Notes: a model not told the origin generated them from the letters alone. A stretch of DNA of 64,000 nucleotides from Paenibacillus ginsengarvi (GCF_003626695.1 NZ_RBAH01000002.1:124001-188000), one strand, 5' to 3'. Positions 7,543 through 17,673 are shown, counted from the first letter of the stretch. Translations and numbers: made by a program.

Positions 7543-9777
7543 ATGGCCCGTAACCGGCTCGGCGGCGGCACGTTTCGCAAAACGTTCTTATCCTATACCG
7601 CGATTCTGATTATCCCGATTCTCATCTTTTGCGCGATCAATGTGTACAAAGGCGCATCGGAGGAACAGCGACGAATGTACGACAAGCATCGGGAGGACGC
7701 GAAGCGGATCGCAGATAGCGTAGATAACAAGCTGAAAATGCTCAAAGGCATCGGCGAAGTATACGCCGATGAGGCATGGGCGAAAAAGCTGATGCTGGAC
7801 GCTGACGTTTACGATAACGAAATCGATCTGCTGAAAGATCTGGAGATCCGCAAAGATCTACAGAACGCCGCCTACGGCTCGGGGATAGCCTCGTTCGCCT
7901 CCATCGTATATCCGGCAAAGCGGATCGTCGTTTCGCCGTGGGGCGTTTATGATTCGGATTATTTTTTCACCAAGGTGGCGTCATTCGACTCCGATCCGCG
8001 CAGCACGCTGTGGAGCACCGCCTTGCAATACCATATTCTCAAGCTGCTGCCGCGTGTGGAGATGAAGCTGTGGGGAGAGGCAAAGACCGTCGTTCCCGTG
8101 CTTCAAAGCCTGGAGGTCGTCAACGAACCGCGGGCCGTACTGGCGCTGTTTATCGACAGCTCTTACATGTCGTCCTTTCTCCGCCAATATATGGGAGGGA
8201 CGGGGCCGGCCGGTTTGTCGGTGATGGCGAACGGCATGCCTGTATTTGAATACGGCGGCGGAGATGAAAGTTCCGGTCGGCCGGGAGAGGAGTATGATAC
8301 GTTCGCGCTTTCCTCGCAAGTGAGCGAATGGGAGTACGTCATCTCCTATCCCAGCGAACGGATGATCGGCATCGACAGTATGCTCGCTTCGCTGATGGCG
8401 GCCGCGGTCTCGATCGTGATCGGCACGATGTCGGCGTATGTCCTCGCGAAGCTGAGTTACCGGCCATTAGGCATCCTGCTCCACAAGCTGTCGAATCGGG
8501 CCGGGATCGATCCGCTCCGTAACGGGAAAGGGCTTGTATCGGAGTATAATCTGATAGAAACGTCGATCGACCGGCTGCTGAACGAGAACGAATCGCTGCA
8601 GCAAGCGGTGCAGGATTACAAAAGCGCGGCCAGGTCCAATACGCTGCTCCGGCTGCTGAAGGGATACTTCAAGGAAGAGCAGCAGGCGGAACGGCTGATG
8701 CAGATCGGACTACGCTATACGGAACAGACGTACTTCTGCACGATGCTGATTGATTTCCGGACCGTGTACGAAAGCTTCGATATGGAGGCGATCCGCAAAA
8801 TCGAAATTATCGCCTTCATGGCCGTCGAAAAGAGTATGAGTGCGCGCCGGATCGATTACCAGCTGTTCGAGGTCACGAATGCGGAAAAGGCGATCATCGT
8901 CTCGGCTGGGGCGCCATTCGGCGGCGAAAGCGCAATCCGCGACATCGCGTCCGAGGTGATGGCCGACATCCGGGCTAACTGCGGCAGCAAGCCCGAGGTG
9001 CTATGGGGAACGATCGAGCAAGGGCTGCTCGGCATCAGCAAGTCGTACTACGTTGCCAGCGAGAAGCTACATTACTTGCTGTTCTCCAATGGAAATGATG
9101 GCGGAGCCGACGGTTCCGTGCCCGCGATCGAATATTATTATCCTACGGATTGGGAAGTGCAACTGATCAATAACCTGAAGATCGGCAATCTGGACACGTG
9201 GATGCAGATCGTCGACGAAATCCGCGAGGAGAACGAGAGTCGGCAGCTGTCGGAAGCGTGCATCGCCAAGCTGATCTCGTCTATGATGGAGACGATGCTG
9301 CGGGTGCTGAACGAGCTCAATATCGATGCCGAGTTGGTTTCACGGCAGTTCGCCAGTAAGCTAAGGGAGAATAACGCCGATGGGCTGTGGGGGTATGTGT
9401 ACGAGGTCGGCACCTTGATATGCGAGCGGATCCGCTATTCGAACACGCCATCGGCGATGGAGCGGGGGAACGATCTGCTTCAATACGTGAACAGCCATTA
9501 CACGAGCGCCGACATGTCGCTGAAGAAGCTGGCGGAAAAGTTCCACCTGTCGGTTTCCGGCGTATCGAAAATGTTCAAGGAAGTGACCGGCATAAACTTC
9601 TACGATTATTTGTGCCGGCTTAGAATGGAGCTTGCCAAGGAGCTGCTCCGTGAGAAAAAGGGCGAGCTCGGTCATATCGCCCAGTTGGTCGGTTACGAAA
9701 ACGTTTATTCCTTCAAGCGGGCATTCGTCCGTTATGAAGGGATCAAGCCGGATGAATACGTGCTTCTTAGTATATAG
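7543..9777 (+). CDS. Membrane-anchored AraC-family transcriptional regulator
   Basis: A 744-residue regulator with an N-terminal membrane segment (about residues 12-33), an extracytoplasmic sensor region, a second membrane segment near residues 280-305 with a HAMP-like stretch behind it, and a C-terminal AraC DNA-binding domain of two helix-turn-helix units (AEKFHLSVSGVSKMFKEVTG and IAQLVGYENVYSFKRAF). This is the class that reports extracellular sugar directly to DNA and normally activates the neighbouring importer. It lies directly behind the ABC genes on the same strand. The direct repeats at 3834-3861 are a plausible target. Confidence 0.9.
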   Translation: MARNRLGGGTFRKTFLSYTAILIIPILIFCAINVYKGASEEQRRMYDKHREDAKRIADSVDNKLKMLKGIGEVYADEAWAKKLMLDADVYDNEIDLLKDLEIRKDLQNAAYGSGIASFASIVYPAKRIVVSPWGVYDSDYFFTKVASFDSDPRSTLWSTALQYHILKLLPRVEMKLWGEAKTVVPVLQSLEVVNEPRAVLALFIDSSYMSSFLRQYMGGTGPAGLSVMANGMPVFEYGGGDESSGRPGEEYDTFALSSQVSEWEYVISYPSERMIGIDSMLASLMAAAVSIVIGTMSAYVLAKLSYRPLGILLHKLSNRAGIDPLRNGKGLVSEYNLIETSIDRLLNENESLQQAVQDYKSAARSNTLLRLLKGYFKEEQQAERLMQIGLRYTEQTYFCTMLIDFRTVYESFDMEAIRKIEIIAFMAVEKSMSARRIDYQLFEVTNAEKAIIVSAGAPFGGESAIRDIASEVMADIRANCGSKPEVLWGTIEQGLLGISKSYYVASEKLHYLLFSNGNDGGADGSVPAIEYYYPTDWEVQLINNLKIGNLDTWMQIVDEIREENESRQLSEACIAKLISSMMETMLRVLNELNIDAELVSRQFASKLRENNADGLWGYVYEVGTLICERIRYSNTPSAMERGNDLLQYVNSHYTSADMSLKKLAEKFHLSVSGVSKMFKEVTGINFYDYLCRLRMELAKELLREKKGELGHIAQLVGYENVYSFKRAFVRYEGIKPDEYVLLSI

Positions 9778-10015
9778 CGAAAAACAGATTAGACCCGTAT
9801 CAGCTAGCTCAAGAAAGAAATAGGGAGGCAGCTGGTTTTTACGATCGGCTGTTTTTCTCATCTATCGGGAGTTATCTTAAAATGTTGTTGCGAAAAGATA
9901 TAGAAATGATCTATGTTATAACGTATATTTGTTTATTTCATTTATTTCACAGTGTGCCTCATAATTGCTTAGGGGGTGACAAACTTGTCAGGGATGTCAA
10001 AGGGAGGTACAAACT

Positions 10016-10675
10016 TTGAAAAAAATCGATACAGTACTTTTTGATTTGGATCAAACATTGCTTGATAAAGATCAGTCATTAATCAACTTCGCAAAATACC
10101 AATATGAAGAGTTCTCATTGGTAAGATTTATTTCCGACAAACAAGATTTTGTAGATAAATTTTTTGAACTAAACCATATTGTGATGCCCAAAGAAGAAGT
10201 TTTTGAAAAGTTAGCGGACATTTTCAAAATTGAGAAGAGTTTAAGCACGGTCTTGCTTGATGATTTGAATAATAATTTTCATAATGACTGTGTCGGATTT
10301 CCTGGACTACACCAAATGCTTGAAACATTAAAGCAACAAAGCTATAAGCTCGGAGTAATCACAAATGGCAGGGATTTCTACCAAAGAAACAAAATTAACG
10401 CTCTAGGGATTTTGGATTATTTCAATGAGATCCTTACATCAGGTGCCATTCATATAAAGAAGCCTGACCATGCAATTTTTCACCTCGCCTTAACTAAACT
10501 TAAGTCATCGAGCGAATGTTCGGTTTTTGTTGGAGATAATCTGAAGTCCGATATTATTCCAGCGATGGAACTCGGTATGTATACCATCCTTAAAACTAAA
10601 AACTATGATCCATATCCCACTGCATGTTGCGACAATTTGATGGATATTCCCAAATTAATTAAGCATTTTTGCTAG
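10016..10675 (+). CDS. HAD-family hydrolase, subfamily IA
   Basis: A 219-residue haloacid dehalogenase-like phosphatase. Motif I is FDLDQT (nucleophile Asp near residue 10), motif II is VITNG, the motif III lysine is in KKPDHAIF, and motif IV is GDNLKSD. Members dephosphorylate small metabolites or nucleotides such as those handled by YjjG; the substrate is unknown. Translation probably starts at TTG 10016, eight bases behind a strong GGGAGG. The gene and the acetyltransferase that follows 16 bp later are markedly more AT-rich than the transporter genes before them, which suggests a different origin. Confidence 0.85.
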   Translation: MKKIDTVLFDLDQTLLDKDQSLINFAKYQYEEFSLVRFISDKQDFVDKFFELNHIVMPKEEVFEKLADIFKIEKSLSTVLLDDLNNNFHNDCVGFPGLHQMLETLKQQSYKLGVITNGRDFYQRNKINALGILDYFNEILTSGAIHIKKPDHAIFHLALTKLKSSSECSVFVGDNLKSDIIPAMELGMYTILKTKNYDPYPTACCDNLMDIPKLIKHFC

Positions 10676-10691
10676 AAAAAGGTGAGGAAAA

Positions 10692-11141
10692 ATGATTCAA
10701 ATACGGAGAGCGAATAGCAATGATGCCCCAAGGATTGCCTCGATGGTAGCGAAACTACTGACAGAACTAAGAGGATCAAGTGTTGAGGAGCATTCTTTAA
10801 CCAGTGTAGTGATGGAGTGCATGACTACGGATTCGTACATCGCTTTTCTAGCTTTTTCAGAAAATAAAGAATGTATTGGAATCATATCTGTTTCACAAGT
10901 AAGAGCAGTATACGCTGGTGGTTTGATTGGAATCATTCAAGAATTATACGTACAACCGGAAATGCGTTCTATGCATATCGGCCACAAACTGGTAAAGACA
11001 GTAGTCGATTATGGCGTTAGCCGACAATGGAAGCGAATCGAAGTTGGAGCACCGAACCAATCAAATTGGCAAAAAACCTTTGACTTTTATGTCAGGGAAG
11101 GTTTTAGCGCAATAGGACCTCGCTTGAAAAAGATCTTATAG
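10692..11141 (+). CDS. GNAT-family N-acetyltransferase
   Basis: A 149-residue acetyltransferase. The acetyl-CoA pyrophosphate loop is seen in MRSMHIGHKLVKTVVDYG (the QxxGxG/A-type motif in degenerate form), with a central IQELYVQPE strand and the closing FYVREGFSAIG typical of GNAT motif B. The acceptor is not evident. An AGGTGAGG site precedes the ATG, and it is coupled to the HAD gene by 16 bp. Both share low GC content; a resistance or detoxification role is possible but only a guess. Confidence 0.85.
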   Translation: MIQIRRANSNDAPRIASMVAKLLTELRGSSVEEHSLTSVVMECMTTDSYIAFLAFSENKECIGIISVSQVRAVYAGGLIGIIQELYVQPEMRSMHIGHKLVKTVVDYGVSRQWKRIEVGAPNQSNWQKTFDFYVREGFSAIGPRLKKIL

Positions 11142-11150
11142 TCTCGTTGT

Positions 11151-11306
11151 TTAACGCGATGCCGCCTCTTCGTCCTCTGGCAGCGATTTCATTGACAAGG
11201 CCTCGTTCCGGTATTCCCTGGCCGTTTTGCCGGTTACTTTGCGGAACGTCTTGTTGAAAAATCGATAGTTGTTAAAAACTATCCGCGCTGCGATCTCCGT
11301 TATAGT
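11151..11306 (-). pseudogene. Remnant of an AraC-family regulator (C-terminal helix-turn-helix)
   Basis: Read on the minus strand, this stretch encodes TITEIAARIVFNNYRFFNKT followed by FRKVTGKTAREYR and a stop at 11151. That is the second helix-turn-helix and the closing motif of an AraC protein, normally preceded by another 50-250 residues. No in-frame homologous sequence or start codon lies upstream (above 11306), where the HD-like gene begins on the other strand. I read it as the surviving tail of a deleted regulator gene. Confidence 0.75.
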
Positions 11307-11354
11307 AATATAAATAGAAACAATTTTTATAAATTATGGCAGGTGGTGAAAGAA

Positions 11355-11897
11355 ATGATTCAGTATACAAGTCTTATAGTGTTTGTCAGCCCGTTCTATA
11401 GGGACAAGGATATCATGCATGATTTGAGTCATATTGAAAGGATCATCCTCTCGGCAAAGAAACTGATGAAATTTTACCCCGAAATCACGGATGAAGATGT
11501 AATTGTATACGGGTGTTATTTTCATGGATTTGTTTACCTGAGAGAAGACTTAATAAGAGAGTACTTGTCCGAGCAGGGATTACATGCGGACCAGGTCGAA
11601 AAAATCGTTACAGTTTCATGGGAATCGCAAAAGGACGAAATCCCGCAAACGTTGGAAGGAAAACTGTTACACGATGCCCATATGATCGAAGGCGGCAAAA
11701 CCTATCTAATCGTTAAATCCTTATGTACAGGGACGGCTAGAGGGCAAACCTTGGAAGAGACTCTCGACTATTTCGAGCAAAATGTTCTTGGCCATGGGGA
11801 GTGCTATTTACCGGAAGCGAAACCTGTTTACCTCGAAATGCAGCGGTTCGCGAGCGATTTTATCCGCGATCTTCGTGAAGGGTTGAGACCAGAGTAA
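11355..11897 (+). CDS. HD-domain-like protein, catalytic dyad apparently altered
   Basis: A 180-residue protein resembling YedJ-type HD phosphohydrolases. HDLSHIERI (residues 22-30) matches the first metal-binding segment, and LLHDAHMIEGG (about 104-114) the distal Asp segment. The central segment expected to read LLHD reads CYFHGF, so the Asp of the HD dyad seems replaced by Gly58. It may therefore bind a nucleotide or metal without normal catalysis, or use another residue. ATG 11355 has an AGGTGG site eight bases upstream and is preferred to the GTG codons at 11343 and 11346. A terminator follows. Confidence 0.6.
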   Translation: MIQYTSLIVFVSPFYRDKDIMHDLSHIERIILSAKKLMKFYPEITDEDVIVYGCYFHGFVYLREDLIREYLSEQGLHADQVEKIVTVSWESQKDEIPQTLEGKLLHDAHMIEGGKTYLIVKSLCTGTARGQTLEETLDYFEQNVLGHGECYLPEAKPVYLEMQRFASDFIRDLREGLRPE

Positions 11898-11935
11898 GCA
11901 AGCTAATCCTTTCTCCTAGAAACTGAAATCAGTAT

Positions 11936-11969
11936 CCCCAAGTCCGCAAGAAGCAGATTTGGGGTTTTT
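11936..11969 (+). terminator. Terminator after the HD-like gene
   Basis: CCCCAAGTC pairs with GATTTGGGG (one G-T pair) and is followed by TTTTTGG. Confidence 0.75.
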
Positions 11970-12128
11970 GGCATGATCAGTTTTAAAGCAAGCTTCACCG
12001 TTTTTTTCGGGTTAAAAGACAAAAACGTCGTGCTAAAAACCAAAGAAACGTTATGCCGTCATCGATATAATGACCTTAACGCCGGACTTTTCACATTAAT
12101 CACGCTCTATTCATAGGAGGGAAAAGCA

Positions 12129-13946
12129 ATGTCTACACATGGAAACGAATCGGATATGCAAAGCGGAGGCGGGATCAACCTCCCGGTTTCCGGGCCCGAT
12201 ACCGGACTCAAGCTGAGTAGAAGAAAATTGCTGACTGCGCTCGGGGTGGCGGGGGCCGCCGCGGCCACGGCGGAAATGCTGGGGTTGGGCGGTGTCGTAT
12301 TGGGGAGCGGCGGTACGGACGGGGTAACGGATAACGTATACGGCAATGGGCCTAAGAAACATCATCCCAAGCTGCTGAACGCTAGTTTTGTCATTTCGGT
12401 TACGATAGCCGAACTCAGACAACTAACAGTTCCCGAAGAAGATGAAGTGTACTACGTTAGCGACTCCGGCAAGGAGGGATGCTTCTATTACGACTCCGCA
12501 GATTCCTCATCCCTGGACAATACGGGAACCGTATTGGTCTCGACCGGCGGAGCCAGATTCAAGCGAATCGTCGCGGGTAACGAGATGAACGTTTCGTGGT
12601 TCGGCGCTGCAGGGGATGGGATAACGGATGACGCTCCCGCCATTCAGGCCGCGATCGATGCGGTACCGGCAGGCGGGGGGACTCTGATCATTCCATCGAC
12701 GGCGTCATTTTATGCGTTGGCAAGCCAAGGAATTATACTGGAGAACCGGAATCATATCGCCATATTGTCCTCTGGGGCAACGCTCAGATTCAAGGACGGC
12801 ACGCCGGACATCCAGAACAGGGACATGAAGTTCAGCAACATGCTTATGAAAAACTGCCGGCATATTCGCCTGGAAGGGCTTGTCCTGAACGGTAACTTGT
12901 CTGGCAGGCAAGCGCATTCCGGCGCGGAAAGCTTTCATTCCTGCCTGAGCCTTGTCAAATGCGAGGATGTCCAAATCCGCCATTGCGCGTTTACGGAAGG
13001 GATGACCGACGGAATATACGTGAGCGGGATTTACTCCGGTCCCGCTTCTACCGGCTCGGTTGCGGTCAGCAAGCAGATCCTCATCGATTTTTGCGTCCTT
13101 ACCTATTGCCGCAGAAACAACATTTCGATCGTGGCGGCGGACGGCGTAACGGTTTCGAATTGCCGCATCAGCGATGCCGGCAAAATTCAAGGCACAGCTC
13201 CGAAAGCCGGTGTAGATATCGAGCCGAACAAAGGCTGGTACGGCAGCTGTCAAAACATCGTGCTCCGCAACAACACGATCGAGAACAATGAGGGTACGTA
13301 CGGGGTAACCGTCGGAGGCAGCGGCAGCCAAAACGTGGTGGTGGACGGCAATCGGATAGCCAAAAACAAAACGGGACTGAATTTCAACAATAATGCGGAC
13401 GCGGCGGACAATACGAACGTATTGGTGACCCATAACACGTTCAGCGGGAATATCACGGGCATGCGAATGGTCCGTAAAAATGTGGATACGATTAGCGGCA
13501 ACCTGTTCATCGATAATACGAGTATCGGACTCGTCATGTACACTTTAATCGACGGTTTGTTGATCACGGGCAACAAATTTGTCCGCAACGCCAGCTACGG
13601 CATAAGCGGAGGTTATCCGGCGGCCAGCTCAGAGAACAATATTCTCTCGGTGATCATATCGGACAATGTGTTCCTGGACAACGTGTCCGAGTCGACGGCG
13701 TCTTCGGGAGGCGTTTCGGTCAGGCTGTATATGCGCGACGCGGCATCGGTGGCGATTTTCAACAACAATACGCAGTTCAATTCGCCGGGCGCCGTTTACA
13801 AAATGAAAGGGGTATCGATCGACAAAGACTGCAACGCCCGGGCAACCGGCAACACGTCCTGGAATTTGTACGATAATGACAAACCGCATGACCGTTTTGT
13901 CGGAGCGGGCAATTATGCGGTAGTCGCCGCTGCTCCGATGCCGTAA
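12129..13946 (+). CDS. Tat-exported right-handed beta-helix protein, pectate lyase/GH28-like
   Basis: A 605-residue protein. Residues 30-35 read SRRKLL and are followed by an Ala-rich hydrophobic stretch, a twin-arginine signal, so folding before export is expected. After a short linker domain the sequence VSWFGAAGDGITDDAPAIQAAID marks the start of the pectate-lyase superfamily fold. About 15 beta-helix coils rich in N-G-N and N-N-T turns follow (NNTIENNEG, GNRIAKNKT, HNTFSGN). Such proteins bind or cleave acidic polysaccharides outside the cell. The catalytic residues cannot be assigned by eye. An AGGAGGG site precedes the ATG; the DUF4838 gene follows 46 bp later. Confidence 0.8.
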   Translation: MSTHGNESDMQSGGGINLPVSGPDTGLKLSRRKLLTALGVAGAAAATAEMLGLGGVVLGSGGTDGVTDNVYGNGPKKHHPKLLNASFVISVTIAELRQLTVPEEDEVYYVSDSGKEGCFYYDSADSSSLDNTGTVLVSTGGARFKRIVAGNEMNVSWFGAAGDGITDDAPAIQAAIDAVPAGGGTLIIPSTASFYALASQGIILENRNHIAILSSGATLRFKDGTPDIQNRDMKFSNMLMKNCRHIRLEGLVLNGNLSGRQAHSGAESFHSCLSLVKCEDVQIRHCAFTEGMTDGIYVSGIYSGPASTGSVAVSKQILIDFCVLTYCRRNNISIVAADGVTVSNCRISDAGKIQGTAPKAGVDIEPNKGWYGSCQNIVLRNNTIENNEGTYGVTVGGSGSQNVVVDGNRIAKNKTGLNFNNNADAADNTNVLVTHNTFSGNITGMRMVRKNVDTISGNLFIDNTSIGLVMYTLIDGLLITGNKFVRNASYGISGGYPAASSENNILSVIISDNVFLDNVSESTASSGGVSVRLYMRDAASVAIFNNNTQFNSPGAVYKMKGVSIDKDCNARATGNTSWNLYDNDKPHDRFVGAGNYAVVAAAPMP

Positions 13947-13992
13947 AGCAGTCGAACGCGAAACCCTATATTCCATATAGAAGGATTGATGG

Positions 13993-15846
13993 ATGATGGC
14001 AAACGAGAATACCAGCTCCTATTATCTGGTGAAGGAAGGGAAAGCGCAAGCGGTCATCATTAGGTCCGCCGGTAACCTTGGTCAAGAGGCGGTCAAAGAA
14101 TTTCAAGCCGATATCCTCCGAGCGACTGGGGCCGCGTTGCCGATCGTCGATGCGGACGAGCTGCGAAACGTCCCCGAAGGGTTTGTTTATGTGCAAATCG
14201 GTCCCGGGCCGCTGATGGAAGATGAATCCGGTAACGAAGGAACGGCCAACCAGGTTCAGGAGACATATCGCATCGTTTCCAAAGGGAATCGGTTGTTGTT
14301 CTCGGGCGGTTCGAATGACGCCATTTTATGGGCGGTCGCCTATTTTCTCGACAGGCATATGGGTGTTCGCTGGCTTTGGCCGGGCGACTTGGGCACCTTC
14401 GTACCTCGAACGGACAGCATCGCATTGCCGGAACTTGACATAACCTCCCGGCCGGAGCTGGAAATGCGCCAGTTACGCGTGCGCAAGTCGGCTCCGCCGG
14501 AAGGCCATCATTGGCTCCGTCTGCACGGGATGGGAAGCCGCACTACCTATGCGTTCGGACATGCGTTTACGAAATGGTGGGACAAATACGGGGAAGAGCA
14601 CCCCGACTATTTTGCGTATCCGCCCGAAGGTCAGCAGCAAGTACAGCCCGGCCGGATCAAGCTGGATATCAGCAACGAAGCGGTCGACGAGGCGATTATC
14701 CGGGAATGGCGGGAGGCGGGAACACCGGCCAACTGGAACGTATCGCCTAACGACGGGAGCGGTTTTTGCGTAAGTCCGGGCTGCCTCGCGATGGATGTTC
14801 CGCAAGGCCAATCCGTGACGGCCATATGGCGGGCCGAAGGCCAGCTAACGGCGCGTTACGTCAAGTTCTGGAACCGGCTGATCGATAAAATGCGGGCGAT
14901 CCGCCCCGACGTCACCTTGACTACCTTTGCGTATAGCTGCTACAAATCGCCTCCGCCTCCGGGTATAACGCTGAAGGATGGATTTGTGCTGCAAATTGTC
15001 GGCTTTTACAACGACTACGAGCAGTGGAAAGGCTGGTTTGACGCAGGAGCGAAGCTTTTTTTGCGGCCGAACTGGTGGCATTCCGGCGCGATCTCGCCCA
15101 ACCTGCCGCTGCATGCGCAAGGCGAGTTTTTCAAATTCGCGGAGCGGCGCGGGATGCTCGGCTTCGATTTCGATACGATGTTCGGCTATTGGGGAACACA
15201 AGGTCCGAATTATTACTTGATCGCGCGACTGTCGGCACGCCCGGATTTATCCGTCGACGACGTCATTGCGGAATATACGTCCGCTTTCGGTAAAGCGGCG
15301 CCCGCGATCCAGGATTATCTCGGCTACTGGGAGCGGTTTTCCGAAGAAGCGGGCTTTAACATCCAGCTGTATCCGAAGGGCCGTTATGAGGCGCTGGCCG
15401 CTCAATTCGATCTGCCCCGTTCGACGCTGAATGGTGGCTGGTACATTTTGCCTTATTTGATGACCGATGACGTGTTGAATGAAGCGCGGGCGATTTTGAA
15501 TCGCGCGGAGGAGCTTGCGAGTGGCGAAGGGGAGGCAGGCGCACGCGTCGCATTTCTGCGCGACGGGCTCAAGCATGTCGAATGGACCCGCGAGGTTGTC
15601 CGCTACGGGTACGAGAAGAGCCGGCCGAGCGGCGCAACGAAAAACGAATTCATTAGGCTGCGCGAGCGGCTGGATGCATTCAGAAAAGAGCTGTCCGAGC
15701 GTCATGTCATCTGGCTCGGCACCTTGAACGAATTCGAGCAACTGAGAGGGATACCGACCCATGAAAGCCGGACGACCGGCTGGGACGAGCAAACCTCGAG
15801 CGGTCCCGGCGGCAAAGAGATGGACGAGCAAGTGCTCGGCATGTAA
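13993..15846 (+). CDS. DUF4838 family protein (glycoside hydrolase-like)
   Basis: A 617-residue protein without a signal peptide. The N-terminal 140 residues (EAVKEFQADILRATGAALPI, then LLFSGGSNDAILWAVAYFLD) are the alpha-glucuronidase-N-like domain that precedes many TIM-barrel hydrolases. The rest matches the DUF4838 arrangement, with WLRLHGMGSR, FWNRLIDKMRA and GFDFDTMFGYWG. Members occur in polysaccharide-use loci, and activity on uronic-acid-containing glycans is suspected by relation to GH67; this has not been shown for this sequence. AAGGA lies seven bases before ATG 13993. A 15-bp symmetric element (CTATAT, TCC, ATATAG) sits just upstream of the ribosome site. Confidence 0.75.
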   Translation: MMANENTSSYYLVKEGKAQAVIIRSAGNLGQEAVKEFQADILRATGAALPIVDADELRNVPEGFVYVQIGPGPLMEDESGNEGTANQVQETYRIVSKGNRLLFSGGSNDAILWAVAYFLDRHMGVRWLWPGDLGTFVPRTDSIALPELDITSRPELEMRQLRVRKSAPPEGHHWLRLHGMGSRTTYAFGHAFTKWWDKYGEEHPDYFAYPPEGQQQVQPGRIKLDISNEAVDEAIIREWREAGTPANWNVSPNDGSGFCVSPGCLAMDVPQGQSVTAIWRAEGQLTARYVKFWNRLIDKMRAIRPDVTLTTFAYSCYKSPPPPGITLKDGFVLQIVGFYNDYEQWKGWFDAGAKLFLRPNWWHSGAISPNLPLHAQGEFFKFAERRGMLGFDFDTMFGYWGTQGPNYYLIARLSARPDLSVDDVIAEYTSAFGKAAPAIQDYLGYWERFSEEAGFNIQLYPKGRYEALAAQFDLPRSTLNGGWYILPYLMTDDVLNEARAILNRAEELASGEGEAGARVAFLRDGLKHVEWTREVVRYGYEKSRPSGATKNEFIRLRERLDAFRKELSERHVIWLGTLNEFEQLRGIPTHESRTTGWDEQTSSGPGGKEMDEQVLGM

Positions 15847-15884
15847 TGGTTCTACGCGGTATCTGGCTTTTATTCGCAACGACG

Positions 15885-15928
15885 AAGAGATTGCATTCCG
15901 CCAAAAGCGGATGCAATCTCTTTTTTTG
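15885..15928 (+). terminator. Strong terminator after the DUF4838 gene
   Basis: A stem of about 15 pairs (AGAGATTGCATxCCGC with GCGGATGCAATCTCT, one unpaired base) closes on a CAAAA-type loop and runs into seven T residues. Confidence 0.9.
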
Positions 15929-16075
15929 GAGATTCTCGAGCACAAAACGCATCAACTATGGTACGAATTGTTTTTTAAAATGAAACAAAATTGCAACTAA
16001 AATAATAATAAAAATGAAAGTATACTGAATATAAGTAAAACCTAACTTTCATTCAAGAGAAGGAGAACCACATTC

Positions 16076-17629
16076 ATGACCGACTTCCATACTGTCAAGT
16101 ATTACAAACCGACACCGGCCTCCGCCAATCCGCAAACGATCCGGGCGGATCTATGCATTTATGGGGCGTCCTCCGCGGGAATCGCCGCAGCCGTGCAAGC
16201 TTCGCGATTGGGGCTTAGCGTCGTCATCGCGGAATTCGGTTCGCACATCGGCGGTTTGACGACCGGCGGGCTGGGGGCTACGGACATCGGCAACAAAGGA
16301 GCAATCGGCGGCATTTCCCGCGAGTTTTACCGCGCTCTTGGGACTCACTACGGATCGGACGAAAACGGCGGTACGCACTGGCTGTTTGAGCCGAAGATCG
16401 CCTCCCGCATATACAAGGAATGGTTGGAGGAGACTCGGGTGGCCGTATATACCGAGCGTCATTTGCAGCGGGTCGATAAGGTTGGCGGACGCATCAAGCG
16501 TATCGTCATGGAAAACGGCGACGCGTTCGAAGCGGGGATGTTCATCGACGCCACGTACGAGGGCGACTTGATGGCGATGGCAGGCGTCTCGTATCACGTC
16601 GGCAGAGAAGCGAACGAAGTATACAAGGAGACCCTGAACGGCGTTCACTTCGGCCACCCGAACCACAACTTCAAAACATGGATCGATCCGTATGTCGTAC
16701 CCGGCAAGCCGGACAGCGGACTGCTGCGCGGCGTAACCGATGCCGAGCCGATGGCGCAAGGTCAGGGCGACTCCTGCGTGCAGGCCTACAATTTCCGGAT
16801 ATGCCTGACGGACGATCCGGACAACAGGCTGCCGTTTCCGCAGCCCCCGCATTACGATCCGGACGACTACGCTTTACTCGCCCGGTACATCCAGTCCGGC
16901 ATATGGGACGCGCTCAGGCTGCACAAAATGATGAAGCCGACGCGCAAGACGGACTTGAACAACTTTGGCGCCGTATCCACCGATTTTATCGGACGCAATT
17001 ACGAATGGCCGGACGGCGACTATGCGACCCGGGAACGGTTATTCCAGGAGCACTACAACTACAATTTGGGGATGCTTTATTTCCTGAACCAGGACGACAG
17101 GGTGCCGCTCTCCATCCGCCAAGAAGCGGCGACATGGGGGCTTCCCGCCGACGAATACGTGCAGAGCGGAAATTGGACGCCGCAGCTTTATATACGGGAA
17201 GCGAGGCGGATGATATCGGATGTCGTTATGACCGAGCGGCATTGCCGCAGCTTCGAGAAGGTCGCGGATTCGGTCGGTCTGGCCGCCTACACGATGGATT
17301 CCCATAACTGTCGAAGACTTGTCGTGGGCGGGCGCTGCATCAACGAAGGCAATGTGGAAACCGCGCTGGTCGCACCGTTTCCGATTTCTTACCGTTCGAT
17401 CGTGCCGAAAGGTGACGAATGCATCAATTTGATCGTACCGGTCTGTTTGTCCGCCTCGCATATCGCGTTTGGCTCGATCCGGATGGAGCCGGTGTTTATG
17501 ATATTGGGACAGTCGGCGGCGACGGCTGCCGCATTGGCGCTCGAAGGGCAAAGCGCCGTCCAGGACGTCGATTATGGGAAGCTTCGCGAACGGCTGCTGA
17601 GGGACGGACAAATATTGGATTGGTCCTGA
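16076..17629 (+). CDS. FAD-dependent oxidoreductase (FAD_oxidored family)
   Basis: A 517-residue flavoprotein. The dinucleotide-binding fold lies at the N-terminus (LCIYGASSAGIAAAVQASRLG, a GxSxxG variant) followed by the family-specific IGGLTTGGLGATDIG and FIDATYEGDLMAMAGV. The C-terminal flavin segment is seen near VLIGQSAATAA-like sequence (ILGQSAATAAALALEG). Close relatives are found in carbohydrate or uronate loci as xanthan lyase-like or FAD-dependent dehydrogenases; the substrate is unknown. It is preceded by its own AAGGAGA site and separated from the DUF4838 gene by a strong terminator, so it has its own promoter. The AraC gene follows 44 bp later. Confidence 0.85.
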   Translation: MTDFHTVKYYKPTPASANPQTIRADLCIYGASSAGIAAAVQASRLGLSVVIAEFGSHIGGLTTGGLGATDIGNKGAIGGISREFYRALGTHYGSDENGGTHWLFEPKIASRIYKEWLEETRVAVYTERHLQRVDKVGGRIKRIVMENGDAFEAGMFIDATYEGDLMAMAGVSYHVGREANEVYKETLNGVHFGHPNHNFKTWIDPYVVPGKPDSGLLRGVTDAEPMAQGQGDSCVQAYNFRICLTDDPDNRLPFPQPPHYDPDDYALLARYIQSGIWDALRLHKMMKPTRKTDLNNFGAVSTDFIGRNYEWPDGDYATRERLFQEHYNYNLGMLYFLNQDDRVPLSIRQEAATWGLPADEYVQSGNWTPQLYIREARRMISDVVMTERHCRSFEKVADSVGLAAYTMDSHNCRRLVVGGRCINEGNVETALVAPFPISYRSIVPKGDECINLIVPVCLSASHIAFGSIRMEPVFMILGQSAATAAALALEGQSAVQDVDYGKLRERLLRDGQILDWS

Positions 17630-17673
17630 GACACGCCGGTTCACACGCATAATCTAGGAAGGGGAACGTTGAA

